DNA of 64,000 nt from Pseudomonadota bacterium (GTDB lineage Bacteria; Pseudomonadota; Gammaproteobacteria; Burkholderiales; Burkholderiaceae_C): contig JAJZVU010000012.1 in NCBI GenBank assembly GCA_021845505.1, forward strand, positions 1 to 64,000, given 5' to 3'. Positions 47,494-62,497 of the stretch are shown piece after piece (the stretch's first letter is position 1; each line of letters opens with the position of its first letter). The notes under the pieces are model-generated. The model was not told the DNA's origin, searched no databases, and saw nothing but the letters and a program-made list of their open reading frames with translations. A program made the translations under genes and the position numbers.

Positions 47494-47751
47494 ATGCCGA
47501 CGACCATCCGCTATTTCGCCAGCGTGCGCGAGACCATCGGTTGCGCCAGCGAGCAGCTGGAGCTTCCGGCCGAGTTGCGCACCCTGGGCCAGGCGCGCCA
47601 ATGGCTGGCGCAGCGCAGTCCGCGGCATGCCGACGCGCTCGGCCCGCAGCGCACCCTGCGCATGGCGTGCAACCACGTGATGGCGGGCGCCGAGGCACCG
47701 CTGGCCGACGGCTGTGAACTGGCCTTCTTTCCTCCGGTCACCGGGGGCTGA
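47494..47751 (+). CDS. moaD: Molybdopterin synthase sulfur carrier subunit MoaD
   Basis: An 85-residue ubiquitin-like protein ending in the GG tail (FFPPVTGG) that is thiocarboxylated by MoeB. The N-terminus TIRYFASVRETIG is typical. ATG 47494 follows a GAGGGGG ribosome site; TTG 47488 is in frame but too close to it. Confidence 0.95.
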   Translation: MPTTIRYFASVRETIGCASEQLELPAELRTLGQARQWLAQRSPRHADALGPQRTLRMACNHVMAGAEAPLADGCELAFFPPVTGG

Positions 47752-47779
47752 ACGGCGTCGCCCACCCAGGAGCGCATCG

Positions 47780-48271
47780 ATGTTCGAAGTCCGCATCCAG
47801 GCCGAAGCCTTCGACAGCGCGCAGGCCGCGCAGCGGCTGCGCGCCGGTCGCCGGGATGTCGGCGCGGTGGTGGTGTTCGAAGGCGTCTGCCGCGAGGAAG
47901 CTCCGGCGCCCGGCCAGGCCGGAGTGCAGACGCTGGAACTCGAGCATTACCCCGAGATGACCCGCGCCAGCATCGAGGCGATGGTCGAGCAGGCACGCGC
48001 CCGCTGGCCCTTGCTGGGCGCGCTGGTGGTGCACCGGGTCGGCGTGCTGTGCCCCGGCGATCCGATCGTGCTGGTCGCGGTGGCCAGCAGCCATCGCCAC
48101 GCGGCCTTCGAGGCCTGCGCCTTCCTGATGGATTACCTGAAGACCCAGGCTCCGTTGTGGAAGAAGGAAACCACCGCCGAGGGCGCGCGTTGGGTCGATG
48201 CCCGGGAAGCCGACGATGCGGCGCTGGCGCGCTGGGGGGTCCGCTCCGACAACCGCGACGCGGGTCGCTGA
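47780..48271 (+). CDS. moaE: Molybdopterin synthase catalytic subunit MoaE
   Basis: A 163-residue large subunit of molybdopterin synthase. It has GAVVVFEGVCREE, the LELEHYPEMTRASIEAM block, VHRVGVLCPGDPIVLVAVAS, and YLKTQAPLWKKE with the active-site lysines. It partners MoaD, 28 bp upstream. A GC hairpin without T-run follows the stop. Confidence 0.96.
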   Translation: MFEVRIQAEAFDSAQAAQRLRAGRRDVGAVVVFEGVCREEAPAPGQAGVQTLELEHYPEMTRASIEAMVEQARARWPLLGALVVHRVGVLCPGDPIVLVAVASSHRHAAFEACAFLMDYLKTQAPLWKKETTAEGARWVDAREADDAALARWGVRSDNRDAGR

Positions 48272-48279
48272 GGCGCGCC

Positions 48280-48299
48280 GGGCCCGCCGCGGCGGGCCC
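48280..48299 (+). terminator. GC hairpin after moaE, weak terminator candidate
   Basis: A 9-bp perfect stem (GGGCCCGCC with GGCGGGCCC) and 2-base loop lies 8 bp after the moaE stop. No T-run follows, so it is at most a pause or protection structure. It lies between convergent transcripts. Confidence 0.4.
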
Positions 48300-48329
48300 T
48301 GGCCGATGCTCCCGGGGCGCGGCCCGGGC

Positions 48330-48662
48330 TCAGGCGCCGGTCAAGCGGCCGAGCCAGCGAGCCCAGTCCCGGAGCGAGCCGCGATGGCGCCGCCAGCCCA
48401 GCCAGAGCAGCCAGCCACGGCGCAACCAGCGCAGCGCGGGGCGAGGCCGCGCCAGCAGCACCAGGCCGCAGGCCAGCGCGCCGAGCGCGGCGTGTTCGCG
48501 CAGTAGCGAGCCCAGGCGAGCGACCAGGCTGCGCCCTTGCTGCGCCACCGAAAGCAGGCCCTCGACTTCCCGCAGCACCCCCAGGCACTGCGCGCGCTGC
48601 TCGGCGATGCGCCAGCGCAGCTGCTGCTTGCGCAGCAGCAGATCGACCTGTTCAGGGCTCAT
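48330..48662 (-). CDS. YqjK-like envelope protein
   Basis: A 110-residue basic protein: an N-terminal helix rich in Gln, Arg and Leu (about 5-45), one hydrophobic helix (about 58-75) and an Arg/Trp-rich C-terminus. It is the last of three minus-strand genes matching the yqjD-yqjE-yqjK order; its start overlaps the yqjE-like stop by 11 bp. The family role is unknown. Confidence 0.7.
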   Translation of the reverse strand: MSPEQVDLLLRKQQLRWRIAEQRAQCLGVLREVEGLLSVAQQGRSLVARLGSLLREHAALGALACGLVLLARPRPALRWLRRGWLLWLGWRRHRGSLRDWARWLGRLTGA

Positions 48663-49038
48663 GGTCGCGCGCTGTCAGCGCCTGGCGATCGCGCTCGAGT
48701 TCGGCCAGGCTGGCACTGAACAGCCCGCTGCCGGCGCGCCAGGCGCGCGCGGCGACGCCGGCAGCGCCGACCCCGAGCAGCAGCGCGACCGCCGTGGCCA
48801 GCGCCAGCCCGAGCTGGCGATGGCTGTCCCACAGCGCCACGGTCAGCCAGACCAGCGCGAACACCACCGCGAAGCCCAGCAGCACCGCCGCGAGCACCAA
48901 TCCGAGCAGCAGCCGCGCCAGGCGCAGCTTCTCCTCCTGCAGCTCCAGCGCGAGCAGCTGCAACCGGGTCTGCGCCGACTGCAGCAGCAGGTCCAGCCGT
49001 TGGCGCAGGCCGTGGGCCGCGCCGCGCGGGGTCGACAC
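48652..49038 (-). CDS. YqjE-like (phage holin superfamily III-like) membrane protein
   Basis: A 128-residue protein: amphipathic N-terminus (RLDLLLQSAQTRLQLLALELQEEK-type helix, about 15-38), two hydrophobic helices (about 42-65 and 75-98) and a charged tail. Proteins of this type are annotated as holin-like, but in this cluster they are chromosomal inner-membrane partners of YqjD rather than lysis proteins. Between yqjD-like and yqjK-like genes. Confidence 0.75.
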   Translation of the reverse strand: MSTPRGAAHGLRQRLDLLLQSAQTRLQLLALELQEEKLRLARLLLGLVLAAVLLGFAVVFALVWLTVALWDSHRQLGLALATAVALLLGVGAAGVAARAWRAGSGLFSASLAELERDRQALTARDHEP

Positions 49039-49074
49039 GCCGGGGGCTCCGTCGGGATGCCAGCGAGCCGGGCT

Positions 49075-49413
49075 TCAGCGCCGGCCGATCAGCAGGCCGA
49101 GCAGGAAGGCCACCCCGGCGGTGGCGCCGATGGACTTCCAGGGGTTGTCGTGCACGTAGTCGTCGGTGGCGCGCGCCATCTCCCGGCCGCGCTCGAGCAT
49201 TTCGGCCTCGAGATCGGACAGTTGCGACTTCAGGCCGCCGAGGCGTTCGCCGAGCCGGGCGCGCACATCGGCGATGCGCTCGCCGGCCTGGCTGGCGGTC
49301 AGGCTCAGCAGTTCCTCGGCGTCGGAGGCGACTTCACGCAGGTCGGCCACCAGCTTGTCGGTGGTCTTGCTGTCGACTGCGGCGGTTTCCAGCTTGCCGG
49401 CGAGTTTGGCCAT
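49075..49413 (-). CDS. YqjD/ElaB family (DUF883) membrane-anchored ribosome-binding-like protein
   Basis: A 112-residue protein: helical N-terminal part (about 15-85) and one C-terminal membrane helix with glycine zipper ending LLIGRR (GATAGVAFLLGLLIGRR). E. coli YqjD binds ribosomes in stationary phase through its N-terminus and anchors by this tail. DNPWKSIG before the helix is the family signature. ATG 49413 has AGGAGAG upstream. First gene of the three-gene set, divergent from clpB. Confidence 0.88.
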   Translation of the reverse strand: MAKLAGKLETAAVDSKTTDKLVADLREVASDAEELLSLTASQAGERIADVRARLGERLGGLKSQLSDLEAEMLERGREMARATDDYVHDNPWKSIGATAGVAFLLGLLIGRR

Positions 49414-49624
49414 GACGGACTCTCCTGAGGGTTGGCATACGAAAGGCGGCGCAAGCAACGCGCGACGACGGCACCGGGGCCCGGCCTGGGCCCGGCCGGC
49501 AAGCCGAGCTTACTTGCAGGCGCGATCGCGCGCGCACGGGCGCCGCAAAGGCACGCCAGCATGATGCCATCGTCCACTCCGGTACGCCATGCAGCCAGAT
49601 CAACTTCGCCCGGTTCGCCGACGC

Positions 49625-49652
49625 CTTGAAAATGCCGCCAGGCTCCACATGT
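49625..49652 (+). promoter_or_regulatory. Sigma-32 (heat-shock) promoter of clpB
   Basis: CTTGAA (49625-49630), a 14-bp spacer and CCACATGT (49645-49652) closely match the heat-shock consensus CTTGAA-N13-15-CCCCATnT. It lies 25 bp before the clpB start, leaving a leader of about 20 bases. Heat-shock control of clpB is well known in proteobacteria. Confidence 0.8.
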
Positions 49653-49677
49653 TGTGTGGGTACACACGGAGGAATCC

Positions 49678-52275
<2,598 letters not shown>

Positions 52276-52376
52276 CCGACCGCATGCCGCGGCGCGCCGG
52301 CGCGCCGGCGCTACGATGACGCCTTTGACCCCAGCGGGCGCGCAGCGGGCGCGCCCGCGCAGCTCGAGCGCGTGAC

Positions 52377-52976
52377 ATGAATGGATCGATCGGCCGCCTG
52401 GCGCGTGCCCTGATGGCGGCGACGGCGGCGCTGCTGATGCTGGCCGCCTGCGGCAAGAAGCTCCACTGGGACCTGGACTATGTCGGCGCGGTGCTGCCGA
52501 ACCTGCAGTTCCATCTGGTCGACGACACCGGCAAGCCGGTGACCGCGGCCGACTTCCGGGGCAAGGTGGTGGTGCTGTATTTCGGCTACACCCACTGCCC
52601 CGACGTGTGTCCGCTGACCATGTCGCACCTGGCGGCGGCGGTCCAGCAACTGGGCAGCCGGGCGAGCGACGTGCGGATCCTGTTCGTGTCGGTCGACCCG
52701 GCGCGCGACACCCCGGCGATCCTCAAGGCCTACACCGGCGCGTTCAGCCCGCAGGCCGAGGGGCTGACCGGCTCGATGGCGCAGATCCAGGCAGTGGCCA
52801 AGCGCTACCACGTCGCGTTCAACTACGGCGAAAAGGACCGCTACGGCAACTATGTGGTCAGCCACAGCGCGGCGATCTATGTGTTCGACCGCCACGGTCG
52901 CGGCAGGCTGATCGGCTCGGACAGCGCGGCGCCGGCGCAGATCACCCACGACCTGCGGCAGTTGCTCGACGACTGA
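52377..52976 (+). CDS. Sco1/SenC copper chaperone lipoprotein
   Basis: A 199-residue thioredoxin-fold protein anchored by a lipobox (MLAAC, Cys25). The copper ligands are Cys74 and Cys78 (THCPDVCP) and the His in VVSHSAAIYV. Sco proteins deliver copper or reduce the CuA-site cysteines of cytochrome oxidase. It converges with the CtaG-like gene, another oxidase assembly factor, which supports that role. Confidence 0.93.
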   Translation: MNGSIGRLARALMAATAALLMLAACGKKLHWDLDYVGAVLPNLQFHLVDDTGKPVTAADFRGKVVVLYFGYTHCPDVCPLTMSHLAAAVQQLGSRASDVRILFVSVDPARDTPAILKAYTGAFSPQAEGLTGSMAQIQAVAKRYHVAFNYGEKDRYGNYVVSHSAAIYVFDRHGRGRLIGSDSAAPAQITHDLRQLLDD

Positions 52977-53002
52977 ATCGCGCGCAGGCGGCGCGCCGCG
53001 CG

Positions 53003-53878
53003 TCAGGCGCGCCGCATCGAGCGGCCCGCGGCGCGTTGCGCCGCGCGCGCCGGCTGTGCGGCGGCGCCTTGCGGCGCGCCGCGGTCGGAAAGCCGCATCC
53101 AGCGCCTGAGCGCGGCCATCGCCGCCATCACGTTCACCGCCGAAGCCGGGATCCACAGGATCAGCCCGCCGAGGTGCTGGTCGCTCATCGCGCTCAGCCC
53201 GGCGATCGCCCGTCCGCACAGGTTGTAGATGGGGTACCAGTCGCTGCTGCTCAGCGCCAGGATCGCCCCCAGCAGCATCTGCGGCAGCATGCCGATGACC
53301 GGCAGGAAGACGCGCAGTCCGGCGCGCAGGTGGGCCGGCGGGCTGGGGCGGGGGTCGAGCACCAGCCACCAGAACAGCAGCCCGTCGAGCACCATGGTCC
53401 AGTTCATCGCCTGGTACAGCCGGGTGTTGAGCATGACCCCCACATGCACCGCGGGCACCAGCCAGAACACCACCAGCCCGGCGAACAGCAGCACCGCGAC
53501 CCAGGGGTTGAGCAGCACCGCGCCCAGCCAGCGCACCGGCGGCAGGCGCAGCAGCGGCAGCAGCAGCGCGCGGCGCCAGCGCGCGGGCAGGCCGGCGCGC
53601 CAGGTCGGCCCGGGCCAGGCGGAGATCACCAGCATCGGCGCCAGGTCGTGCAGCACCATCTGCTGGGTCATGTGGACGAAGAACTCGTGCTCGGCGACGT
53701 AGTCCCACTGGGTCTGCAGCGCCTGCCACAGCAGCAGCCAGCCGATCCAGAACAGCCCCTGGCGCCACGCCGCGGTGCGCCTGCGCAGGCTGCCTCGCAG
53801 GTACAGCACCGCTCCGCCTGCGAGGAACAGCGCCATCGGCAGCGAGGGATACCAGGGTACGAACCAGTTCCAGGACAT
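53003..53878 (-). CDS. ctaG: Cytochrome c oxidase assembly protein, caa3-type CtaG family
   Basis: A 291-residue membrane protein with about seven hydrophobic segments. HMTQQMVLHDLAPMLVISAW, with two histidines, and AMNWTMVLDGLLFWWLVLDP are family signatures. It is not the Cox11-type CtaG. The family is needed for active haem-copper oxidase, probably in copper delivery. ATG 53878 gives the family start MSWNWFVPW. The C-terminal tail is rich in Ala and Arg. Confidence 0.88.
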   Translation of the reverse strand: MSWNWFVPWYPSLPMALFLAGGAVLYLRGSLRRRTAAWRQGLFWIGWLLLWQALQTQWDYVAEHEFFVHMTQQMVLHDLAPMLVISAWPGPTWRAGLPARWRRALLLPLLRLPPVRWLGAVLLNPWVAVLLFAGLVVFWLVPAVHVGVMLNTRLYQAMNWTMVLDGLLFWWLVLDPRPSPPAHLRAGLRVFLPVIGMLPQMLLGAILALSSSDWYPIYNLCGRAIAGLSAMSDQHLGGLILWIPASAVNVMAAMAALRRWMRLSDRGAPQGAAAQPARAAQRAAGRSMRRA

Positions 53879-54086
53879 GGCAGGGATGCGCGGGGCCCCC
53901 AAGCCGTGGCGGGCTGAAGGGCTACAGCATAACCGGGCCGCCCGGCAACGATCGGTTGCACTTTGACTTGGGACAGGACGCGGCGGGCGCAAAGCCATTG
54001 CAATCGAGGCAGAGCGCGCGTCGCGGGTCCACGGCCCGGCGCCGCGGCCGCAGTCGCAGTCGCTGTCGAACTTCAGGAGAGCACGC

Positions 54087-54656
54087 ATGGCCCCGTCCAC
54101 CCCGACCCTCAGTGCCGGCGTGAGCACTTGCGATTTCTGCGACCAGCAGGCCGAGGCGATCGAGCGCGGCGAGGTGCGGGTGCTGCCGCCGGTGTTCCGC
54201 CACTACGGTCGTCAGGGCCATTTCTTCGGGCAGGTGGCCACCGTGCAGTGCCTGGAGGACAACGCGCTGCTGCGCGCCACGCTGGAGCAAGCCGGCATGG
54301 CGCGCGTGCTGGTCGTCGCCGGAGGCGCCTCGCTGCGCACTGCGCTGATCGGCGGCAGGCTGATCGAACTGGCGCTGCGCAACGGCTGGGCCGGGCTGGT
54401 GATCGACGGCTGCGTGCGCGACGTGCAGGAGATCCAGGCGCGGCCGATCGGAGTGCGGGCCTTGGCCCACGTTCCGATGCCCCCGCGCAAGCTCGGGACC
54501 GGTCAATGCCAGGTCGCGGTGCGCGTCCAGGGGGTCGCGGTGCAGCCCGGAGACTGGCTGTACGCCGACGCCGACGGCATGCTGGTCAGCGCCCACCCGC
54601 TGCACCAGCCCGCGCAGCCGCTGCAGCAGGCGGCACTGCAGGACGACGACGCCTGA
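54087..54656 (+). CDS. rraA: RraA family protein (RNase E inhibitor-like/HMG aldolase-like)
   Basis: A 189-residue RraA-fold protein: STCDFCDQQ, LPPVFRHYGRQGHFFGQV, VVAGGASLRTALIGG, GLVIDGCVRDV and the C-terminal PGDWLYADADGML. In E. coli RraA masks RNase E; many relatives are divalent-metal 4-hydroxy-4-methyl-2-oxoglutarate/oxaloacetate aldolases with the G-x-x-R/D motif that is kept here (IDGCVRD). Both roles are possible. It converges on lexA with a 42-bp gap. Confidence 0.88.
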   Translation: MAPSTPTLSAGVSTCDFCDQQAEAIERGEVRVLPPVFRHYGRQGHFFGQVATVQCLEDNALLRATLEQAGMARVLVVAGGASLRTALIGGRLIELALRNGWAGLVIDGCVRDVQEIQARPIGVRALAHVPMPPRKLGTGQCQVAVRVQGVAVQPGDWLYADADGMLVSAHPLHQPAQPLQQAALQDDDA

Positions 54657-54698
54657 GGCTCGCCGGCGCGGGCCGGCGGCCGCAGCGACAGGCTCGCG

Positions 54699-55361
54699 CT
54701 ACAGGCTCGCGCGCAGCAGCCCGACGGCCACGCCCTCGATGTCCAGCGCCTGCCCCGGCTCGACCACGATGGGCGCGAAGTCCGGGTTCTCCGGCAGCAG
54801 TTCGATGCGCGAGGCGGTGCGTCGCAGCCGCTTGACGGTGACCTCGTCGCCCAGGCGGGCGATCACGATCTGGCCGTTGCGCACCTCGCGGGTCTGCCGC
54901 ACCGCCAGCAGGTCGCCGTCGAGGATCCCGGCGCCCTGCATGCTCGAGCCGCGCACCTTCAGCAGGTAGTCGGGGCGGGCGCTGAACAGCCCGGCGTCGA
55001 CCCCGACGGTGGCCTCGACGTGCTGCTGGGCGAGGATCGGGCTGCCGGCCGCGACGCGCCCGATCAGCGGCAGCATCAGCTGCTCCATGCCGGGCAGCGA
55101 ACGCAGCGCGGCGCCGCGCGGGCGCAGCGCCAGCCGCGCCTGCGGGGTCAGCCGGATTCCCCTCGAGGTGCCGGAGGACAATTCGAGCATGCCCTTGCGC
55201 GCCAGCGCGTGCAGATGGTCTTCGGCGGCATTGGCGGAGCGGAACCCCAGCTCTGCGGCGATCTCGGCCCGGGTGGGCGGATAGCCGCTGCGCTCGATGG
55301 CGCGCGCGATCAGGCGCAAGATCTCGTCCTGGCGGGGGGTAAGCTTCGCGGCGTCGGGCAT
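54699..55361 (-). CDS. lexA: SOS repressor LexA
   Basis: A 220-residue repressor: winged-helix DNA-binding domain (about 1-70; [40 protein letters not shown]) and a C-terminal self-cleaving protease domain with the Ala-Gly cleavage site ([10 protein letters not shown]), the serine in [12 protein letters not shown] and the lysine in [12 protein letters not shown] 55361 gives the family start [11 protein letters not shown] LexA box lies about 60 bp upstream, so it is autoregulated. Confidence 0.96.
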   Translation of the reverse strand: MPDAAKLTPRQDEILRLIARAIERSGYPPTRAEIAAELGFRSANAAEDHLHALARKGMLELSSGTSRGIRLTPQARLALRPRGAALRSLPGMEQLMLPLIGRVAAGSPILAQQHVEATVGVDAGLFSARPDYLLKVRGSSMQGAGILDGDLLAVRQTREVRNGQIVIARLGDEVTVKRLRRTASRIELLPENPDFAPIVVEPGQALDIEGVAVGLLRASL

Positions 55362-55422
55362 GCAGGCGATCCTCCGGGCGACCTTCTTCTGGCGGCCCTC
55401 GACAGGCACTGTACGAAATAAG

Positions 55423-55438
55423 CTGTATTTTTATCCAG
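55423..55438. promoter_or_regulatory. LexA operator (SOS box) between lexA and the asparaginase gene
   Basis: CTGTATTTTTATCCAG matches CTGT-N8-ACAG with one mismatch and an AT-rich centre. It is 8 bp before the asparaginase ATG and about 61 bp before lexA. A further CTGT starts at 55409 without a good right half. The site would control lexA and may also repress the divergent gene. Confidence 0.75.
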
Positions 55439-55446
55439 ATCGAGCG

Positions 55447-56445
55447 ATGACGCAAGCTGCTTCGAACGAGCGCCCCGCAACAGGCGGCGAATCCTCCCGC
55501 GCCGGTGGCGACCTGCCGCGGGTCCTGGTGCTGGGCACCGGCGGCACCATCGCCGGGGTGGCTCCCGCCGCCTCCGCGGCGACCGGGGCCGGCTACACCG
55601 CCGGAGTGCTGGGGGTCGACGCGTTGCTGGCCGCGGCTCCCGGGGTCGAGCGGGTCGCGTCGCTGGCCTGCGTGCAGCTGTGCAACATCGACAGCAAGGA
55701 CGCCCAGCCCGAGTCGTGGGTGCAGTGGGCGCGCGCCATCGAGGACTGGCGGGCCCGGCCCGGCGTGGCAGGGTGCGTGCTGACCCACGGCAGCGACACC
55801 CTGGAGGAGACGGCCTACGCGCTGGACTGCCTGCTGGCGCCCGGCGCCCCGGTGGTGCTGACCGCGGCGATGCTGCCGGCCGGCGCGCTGTCGGCCGACG
55901 GTCCGCGCAACCTGTACGACGCGGTGCGCGTGGCGGCCGACCCCGCGGCCGCGCGGCGCGGCGTGCTGTGCGTGATGCACGGCAGGGTGCACGCGGCGCG
56001 CGACGTGAGCAAGGAGTTCGCCGGCCGCGTCGATGCCTTCGGCTCCGGCGAGCGCGGCCCGTTGGGCTTCATCGGCTCCGCGGGCCTGCGCTTCACGCGC
56101 GAGCTGCCGGCAGCGCCCGGCGAGCGCCCCTGCTGGCGGGCACCTGCGGCCTGGCCGCGGGTGGAACTGGTGTGCAGCCACAGCGGCGCCGACGGCGCGC
56201 TGGTGCGCGCGCTGCTGGCGCAGTCGCTGCAGGGGTTGCTGCAGCCGCCGCTGCGCGCGCTGGTCGTGCTGGGCACCGGCAGCGGCACGGTGCACCGCGA
56301 TCTGCAGGCCGCGCTCGACGAAGCCGCCGCGGCCGGAGTGCGGGTGCAGGTGGTGCCCCGGCACGGCGCGTGCCAGGGTGGGGAGTTCGACGGCTTGAAC
56401 GCCGTCAAGGTGCGGGTGCAGATGATGCTGCAGCCGCCGATCTGA
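55447..56445 (+). CDS. L-asparaginase (type I/II family)
   Basis: A 332-residue N-terminal nucleophile-type amidohydrolase of the classical bacterial asparaginase fold. The first catalytic Thr is in VLGTGGTIAG (about 30-39). The second motif reads THGSDTLEETAYAL, with Ser where Thr is usual (HGTDT), followed by DGPRNLYDAV. No signal peptide is seen, so it should be cytoplasmic. Divergent from lexA, with the LexA box almost touching its start, so SOS regulation is possible but would be unusual. Confidence 0.88.
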   Translation: MTQAASNERPATGGESSRAGGDLPRVLVLGTGGTIAGVAPAASAATGAGYTAGVLGVDALLAAAPGVERVASLACVQLCNIDSKDAQPESWVQWARAIEDWRARPGVAGCVLTHGSDTLEETAYALDCLLAPGAPVVLTAAMLPAGALSADGPRNLYDAVRVAADPAAARRGVLCVMHGRVHAARDVSKEFAGRVDAFGSGERGPLGFIGSAGLRFTRELPAAPGERPCWRAPAAWPRVELVCSHSGADGALVRALLAQSLQGLLQPPLRALVVLGTGSGTVHRDLQAALDEAAAAGVRVQVVPRHGACQGGEFDGLNAVKVRVQMMLQPPI

Positions 56446-56483
56446 AGCCGCGGCCCGATCCGCCGGGCCGCCGCCGCGGTCGA

Positions 56484-58605
<2,122 letters not shown>

Positions 58606-58677
58606 ACCGCCGACCGGTTCACCGATCGCCCCACCCGCCGGCCCGCCGGCCGCCTCAGCGAGCGAATCCCCAGCCCC

Positions 58678-60270
<1,593 letters not shown>

Positions 60271-60395
60271 GGCCCGAGCGATCCGCGGCGTTGCATGGTC
60301 CTCGCGGATCGATGTCCGTGGCGCTGGCCGCAGCGGCCGCTTCGACTTCGGACGATCGAGCGCGCGTGCCGGTGCGCGACGCTTCGGGGGCGCGC

Positions 60396-60758
60396 TCAGC
60401 GTTCGCCGGCATCGCCCGAGGCGCGGGCGAGCGCGTCACGCGTGCGCGCCCTGGGCGCCGCCGGGGCCTGGGGCAGCGGTGGCGGAACGACCTTCGCGGC
60501 CGCCTGCGGGCGCGGCCGGCGGCGACGCCGGATGGCGTGCTCGACCATGGCCAGGCGGTGTTCCATGAATTCGCGCTCGGGCTCGGAGACGAACAGGTTG
60601 TCCGACGAGTCGAGGAAATCGGTGATCTGTTGCTGCTCCTGCAGGAGTTCGGGCAGTTCGGCCTGGGCGCCGGGCGGCTTGCGCGTGATCGACCTCCACC
60701 AAAGCAGGGCGCCGATGGCGGCGCACAGGGACAACGCGAACAGTGCGGGGGCATGCAT
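60396..60758 (-). CDS. Hypothetical membrane-anchored protein
   Basis: A 120-residue protein I do not recognise. One N-terminal hydrophobic helix (about 5-22, ALFALSLCAAIGALLWW) is followed by a polar helical part (about 30-75, LPELLQEQQQITDFLDSSD) and a basic, Pro/Ala-rich tail with RRRRRPRP. The plan suggests a short inner-membrane protein with a cytoplasmic tail. It converges on guaA with a 125-bp gap. Its promoter would lie in the 60759-61044 gap. Confidence 0.55.
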   Translation of the reverse strand: MHAPALFALSLCAAIGALLWWRSITRKPPGAQAELPELLQEQQQITDFLDSSDNLFVSEPEREFMEHRLAMVEHAIRRRRRPRPQAAAKVVPPPLPQAPAAPRARTRDALARASGDAGER

Positions 60759-60823
60759 GGGCGGTCTCCAGCGGGCCTCGACGCGGGCCCGACGCCGTAG
60801 TCGTTCCAGTGTAGACGCATCGG

Positions 60824-60852
60824 CTTAAAAATGGGAGAATTTCCCATATATT
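60824..60852 (+). promoter_or_regulatory. AT-rich dyad and possible promoter of the SGNH-methyltransferase-glycosyltransferase genes
   Basis: ATGGGAGAATTTCCCAT (60831-60847) is a 17-bp dyad with 6-bp perfect arms. It sits between CTTAAA (60824-60829) and TATATT (60847-60852), which are 17 bp apart and could be -35 and -10. A repressor bound there would block the promoter. The rest of the 286-bp gap up to 61044 shows no gene. Function is inferred from layout. Confidence 0.45.
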
Positions 60853-61044
60853 CCTGCCGCGCCGCTGGAGCGATCCCCGGCGGGGACGCCGCGTCGACAC
60901 GCATCGGCATGCCTGAGCCAGATCATGTCCATTTGACGCAAGGGGCCTGAAAACGCGGGCGCGCGTGCTACATTGCGCGCCGCATGCGCGGTCGATGCGT
61001 GGCCGAGGCCGCAGGGCAGGCGCGAAGTGAACAGGGGAGCAGGA

Positions 61045-61731
61045 ATGGATCCAAGCCTCGCTGCACGCAGCATCACCGTGGTCTATATGGGCGACTCGAT
61101 AACCGAGGGGCAATATGTGCACCACAGCGCGAGATGGACCGAAATCCTCACCGGACGCATCCGGCGCCAGGTCGCGGGGCGCTTCGACGAGCAGGCACTG
61201 CATTTCTTCAATCGCGGCATCTCGGGTGAGACGACGCGGCAGGGGCTCGAGCGCTTCGCGCGCGACGTGCAGGCCCTCGAACCGCGCGTCATGACACTGC
61301 AGTTCGGCTTGAATGACTGCAATTGCTGGGACACCGACCGCGGCCTTCCGCGCGTCTCCGAGGCTGCCTACAGGGCGAATCTGATCGAAATGGTCGAGCG
61401 CGCGCGCCATTTTGGCGCCAGGCATATCGTGCTCGCCAACAATCACCCGACCCTGCGCTTTCGCAGGCTGGCCTGTGGCCAGCACCTGGAAGCCCGGCGA
61501 CTGATCTACAACGACATCGCCCGGCAGGTTGCCGACCAGACGGGAGCGACCTTCTGCGACATAGCCGAGGCATTCGCCGGGCTCGACGCTGCCGGCCTGG
61601 CCGGCATGCTGCTCCCCGAACCCGATGTGCTCCATCTCAGCGTGCAGGGGCATCAGCGTTATGCCGATGCGATTTTCGAGCCGGTATGGCAGGGCGTATC
61701 CGCGTGCATCGAGGACTTGCAGAATGTCTAA
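61045..61731 (+). CDS. SGNH/GDSL hydrolase, cytoplasmic
   Basis: A 228-residue SGNH hydrolase without a signal peptide: VVYMGDSITEG (Ser about 18), GISGETTRQGL, LQFGLNDCNCWDTD (the Asn block) and DVLHLSVQGHQRYA (catalytic Asp-x-x-His). Such enzymes remove or add acyl groups, often acetyl on sugars. It is the first of three linked genes; the methyltransferase starts 8 bp before its stop. By context it may de-acylate a glycan intermediate, which is inference. ATG 61045 follows GGGGAGCAGGA. Confidence 0.82.
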   Translation: MDPSLAARSITVVYMGDSITEGQYVHHSARWTEILTGRIRRQVAGRFDEQALHFFNRGISGETTRQGLERFARDVQALEPRVMTLQFGLNDCNCWDTDRGLPRVSEAAYRANLIEMVERARHFGARHIVLANNHPTLRFRRLACGQHLEARRLIYNDIARQVADQTGATFCDIAEAFAGLDAAGLAGMLLPEPDVLHLSVQGHQRYADAIFEPVWQGVSACIEDLQNV

Positions 61732-62494
61732 ATCTTCCACCGACATCCACTGGAACGAGCGGGCCGTGCTGGAACCCGATGCGGCGGCGGTCAACATCGC
61801 CGACGTATCGCAGCGCGAGCTCGAGACGGCGTTCCTGCTCAGGCACCTGTGCCCCGTCGACAAGGTGCTCGAGGTGGGCTGCGGGAACGGCTTCCTCACC
61901 GGGATCCTGCGGCAAACGGTCGCGCACGTCGACGCCTTCGACTTCGCGGAGAACATGGTCGCGAAGGCGATCGAACTGCAGGGGGAGCGCAACAACCGCT
62001 TCTTCCACGACAACGTGCTGGCGCCTGGCGCGTGGAACGGGCCGTACGACGCGATCGTCTGCGTGCGCGTGCTCATCAACCTGCGCGACCTGGAGGAGCA
62101 GAAGCGGGCCATCGACCACATGACGCGGGCGCTGCGCCCCGGGGGACGGCTGCTGTTGATCGAGGGCTACAAGGACGGGTTCGGCGAGCTCAATCGGGTG
62201 CGCGAGACGGCCGGGCTCGATCGCCTGCAGCCGGCGGCCATCAATTTCTATTCGGCATTGGGCGATGTGCGGGCGCATCTGGACCCGTTTTACACCATCG
62301 AAGCGGAGTTCCACACCGGCTGCTTCGACTTCCTGACGCGCGTCGTCTATCCGGCGCTGGTCGGTGCCGACAAGGCGGTCGCTCACAGCGAGTTCCACCG
62401 CAGGATCCTGCCGGTCGCCCGCGCCTTCAATCCGGACGCCTTCGCGTCGCTGGCACGGCTGCGCGGCTACTCGCTGATCAAGCGTCAGGCCTGA
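61724..62494 (+). CDS. Class I SAM-dependent methyltransferase
   Basis: A 256-residue Rossmann-fold methyltransferase. Motif I is VLEVGCGNGF (about 48-57), with a following acidic FDFAENMV, motif IV CVRVLINLRD and LRPGGRLLLIEGYKDGFGELN. The last third (about 160-256) has no family I can name. The substrate is unknown; in this setting a sugar or glycolipid is plausible. It overlaps the SGNH gene by 8 bp and ends 3 bp before the next gene. Confidence 0.85.
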   Translation: MSKSSTDIHWNERAVLEPDAAAVNIADVSQRELETAFLLRHLCPVDKVLEVGCGNGFLTGILRQTVAHVDAFDFAENMVAKAIELQGERNNRFFHDNVLAPGAWNGPYDAIVCVRVLINLRDLEEQKRAIDHMTRALRPGGRLLLIEGYKDGFGELNRVRETAGLDRLQPAAINFYSALGDVRAHLDPFYTIEAEFHTGCFDFLTRVVYPALVGADKAVAHSEFHRRILPVARAFNPDAFASLARLRGYSLIKRQA

Positions 62495-62497
62495 GCG

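Noticed and set aside
48652-49038. Phage holin, suggesting a prophage
   Set aside because: The holin-like label belongs to the YqjE family; the gene sits in a yqjD-yqjE-yqjK set with no phage genes around.
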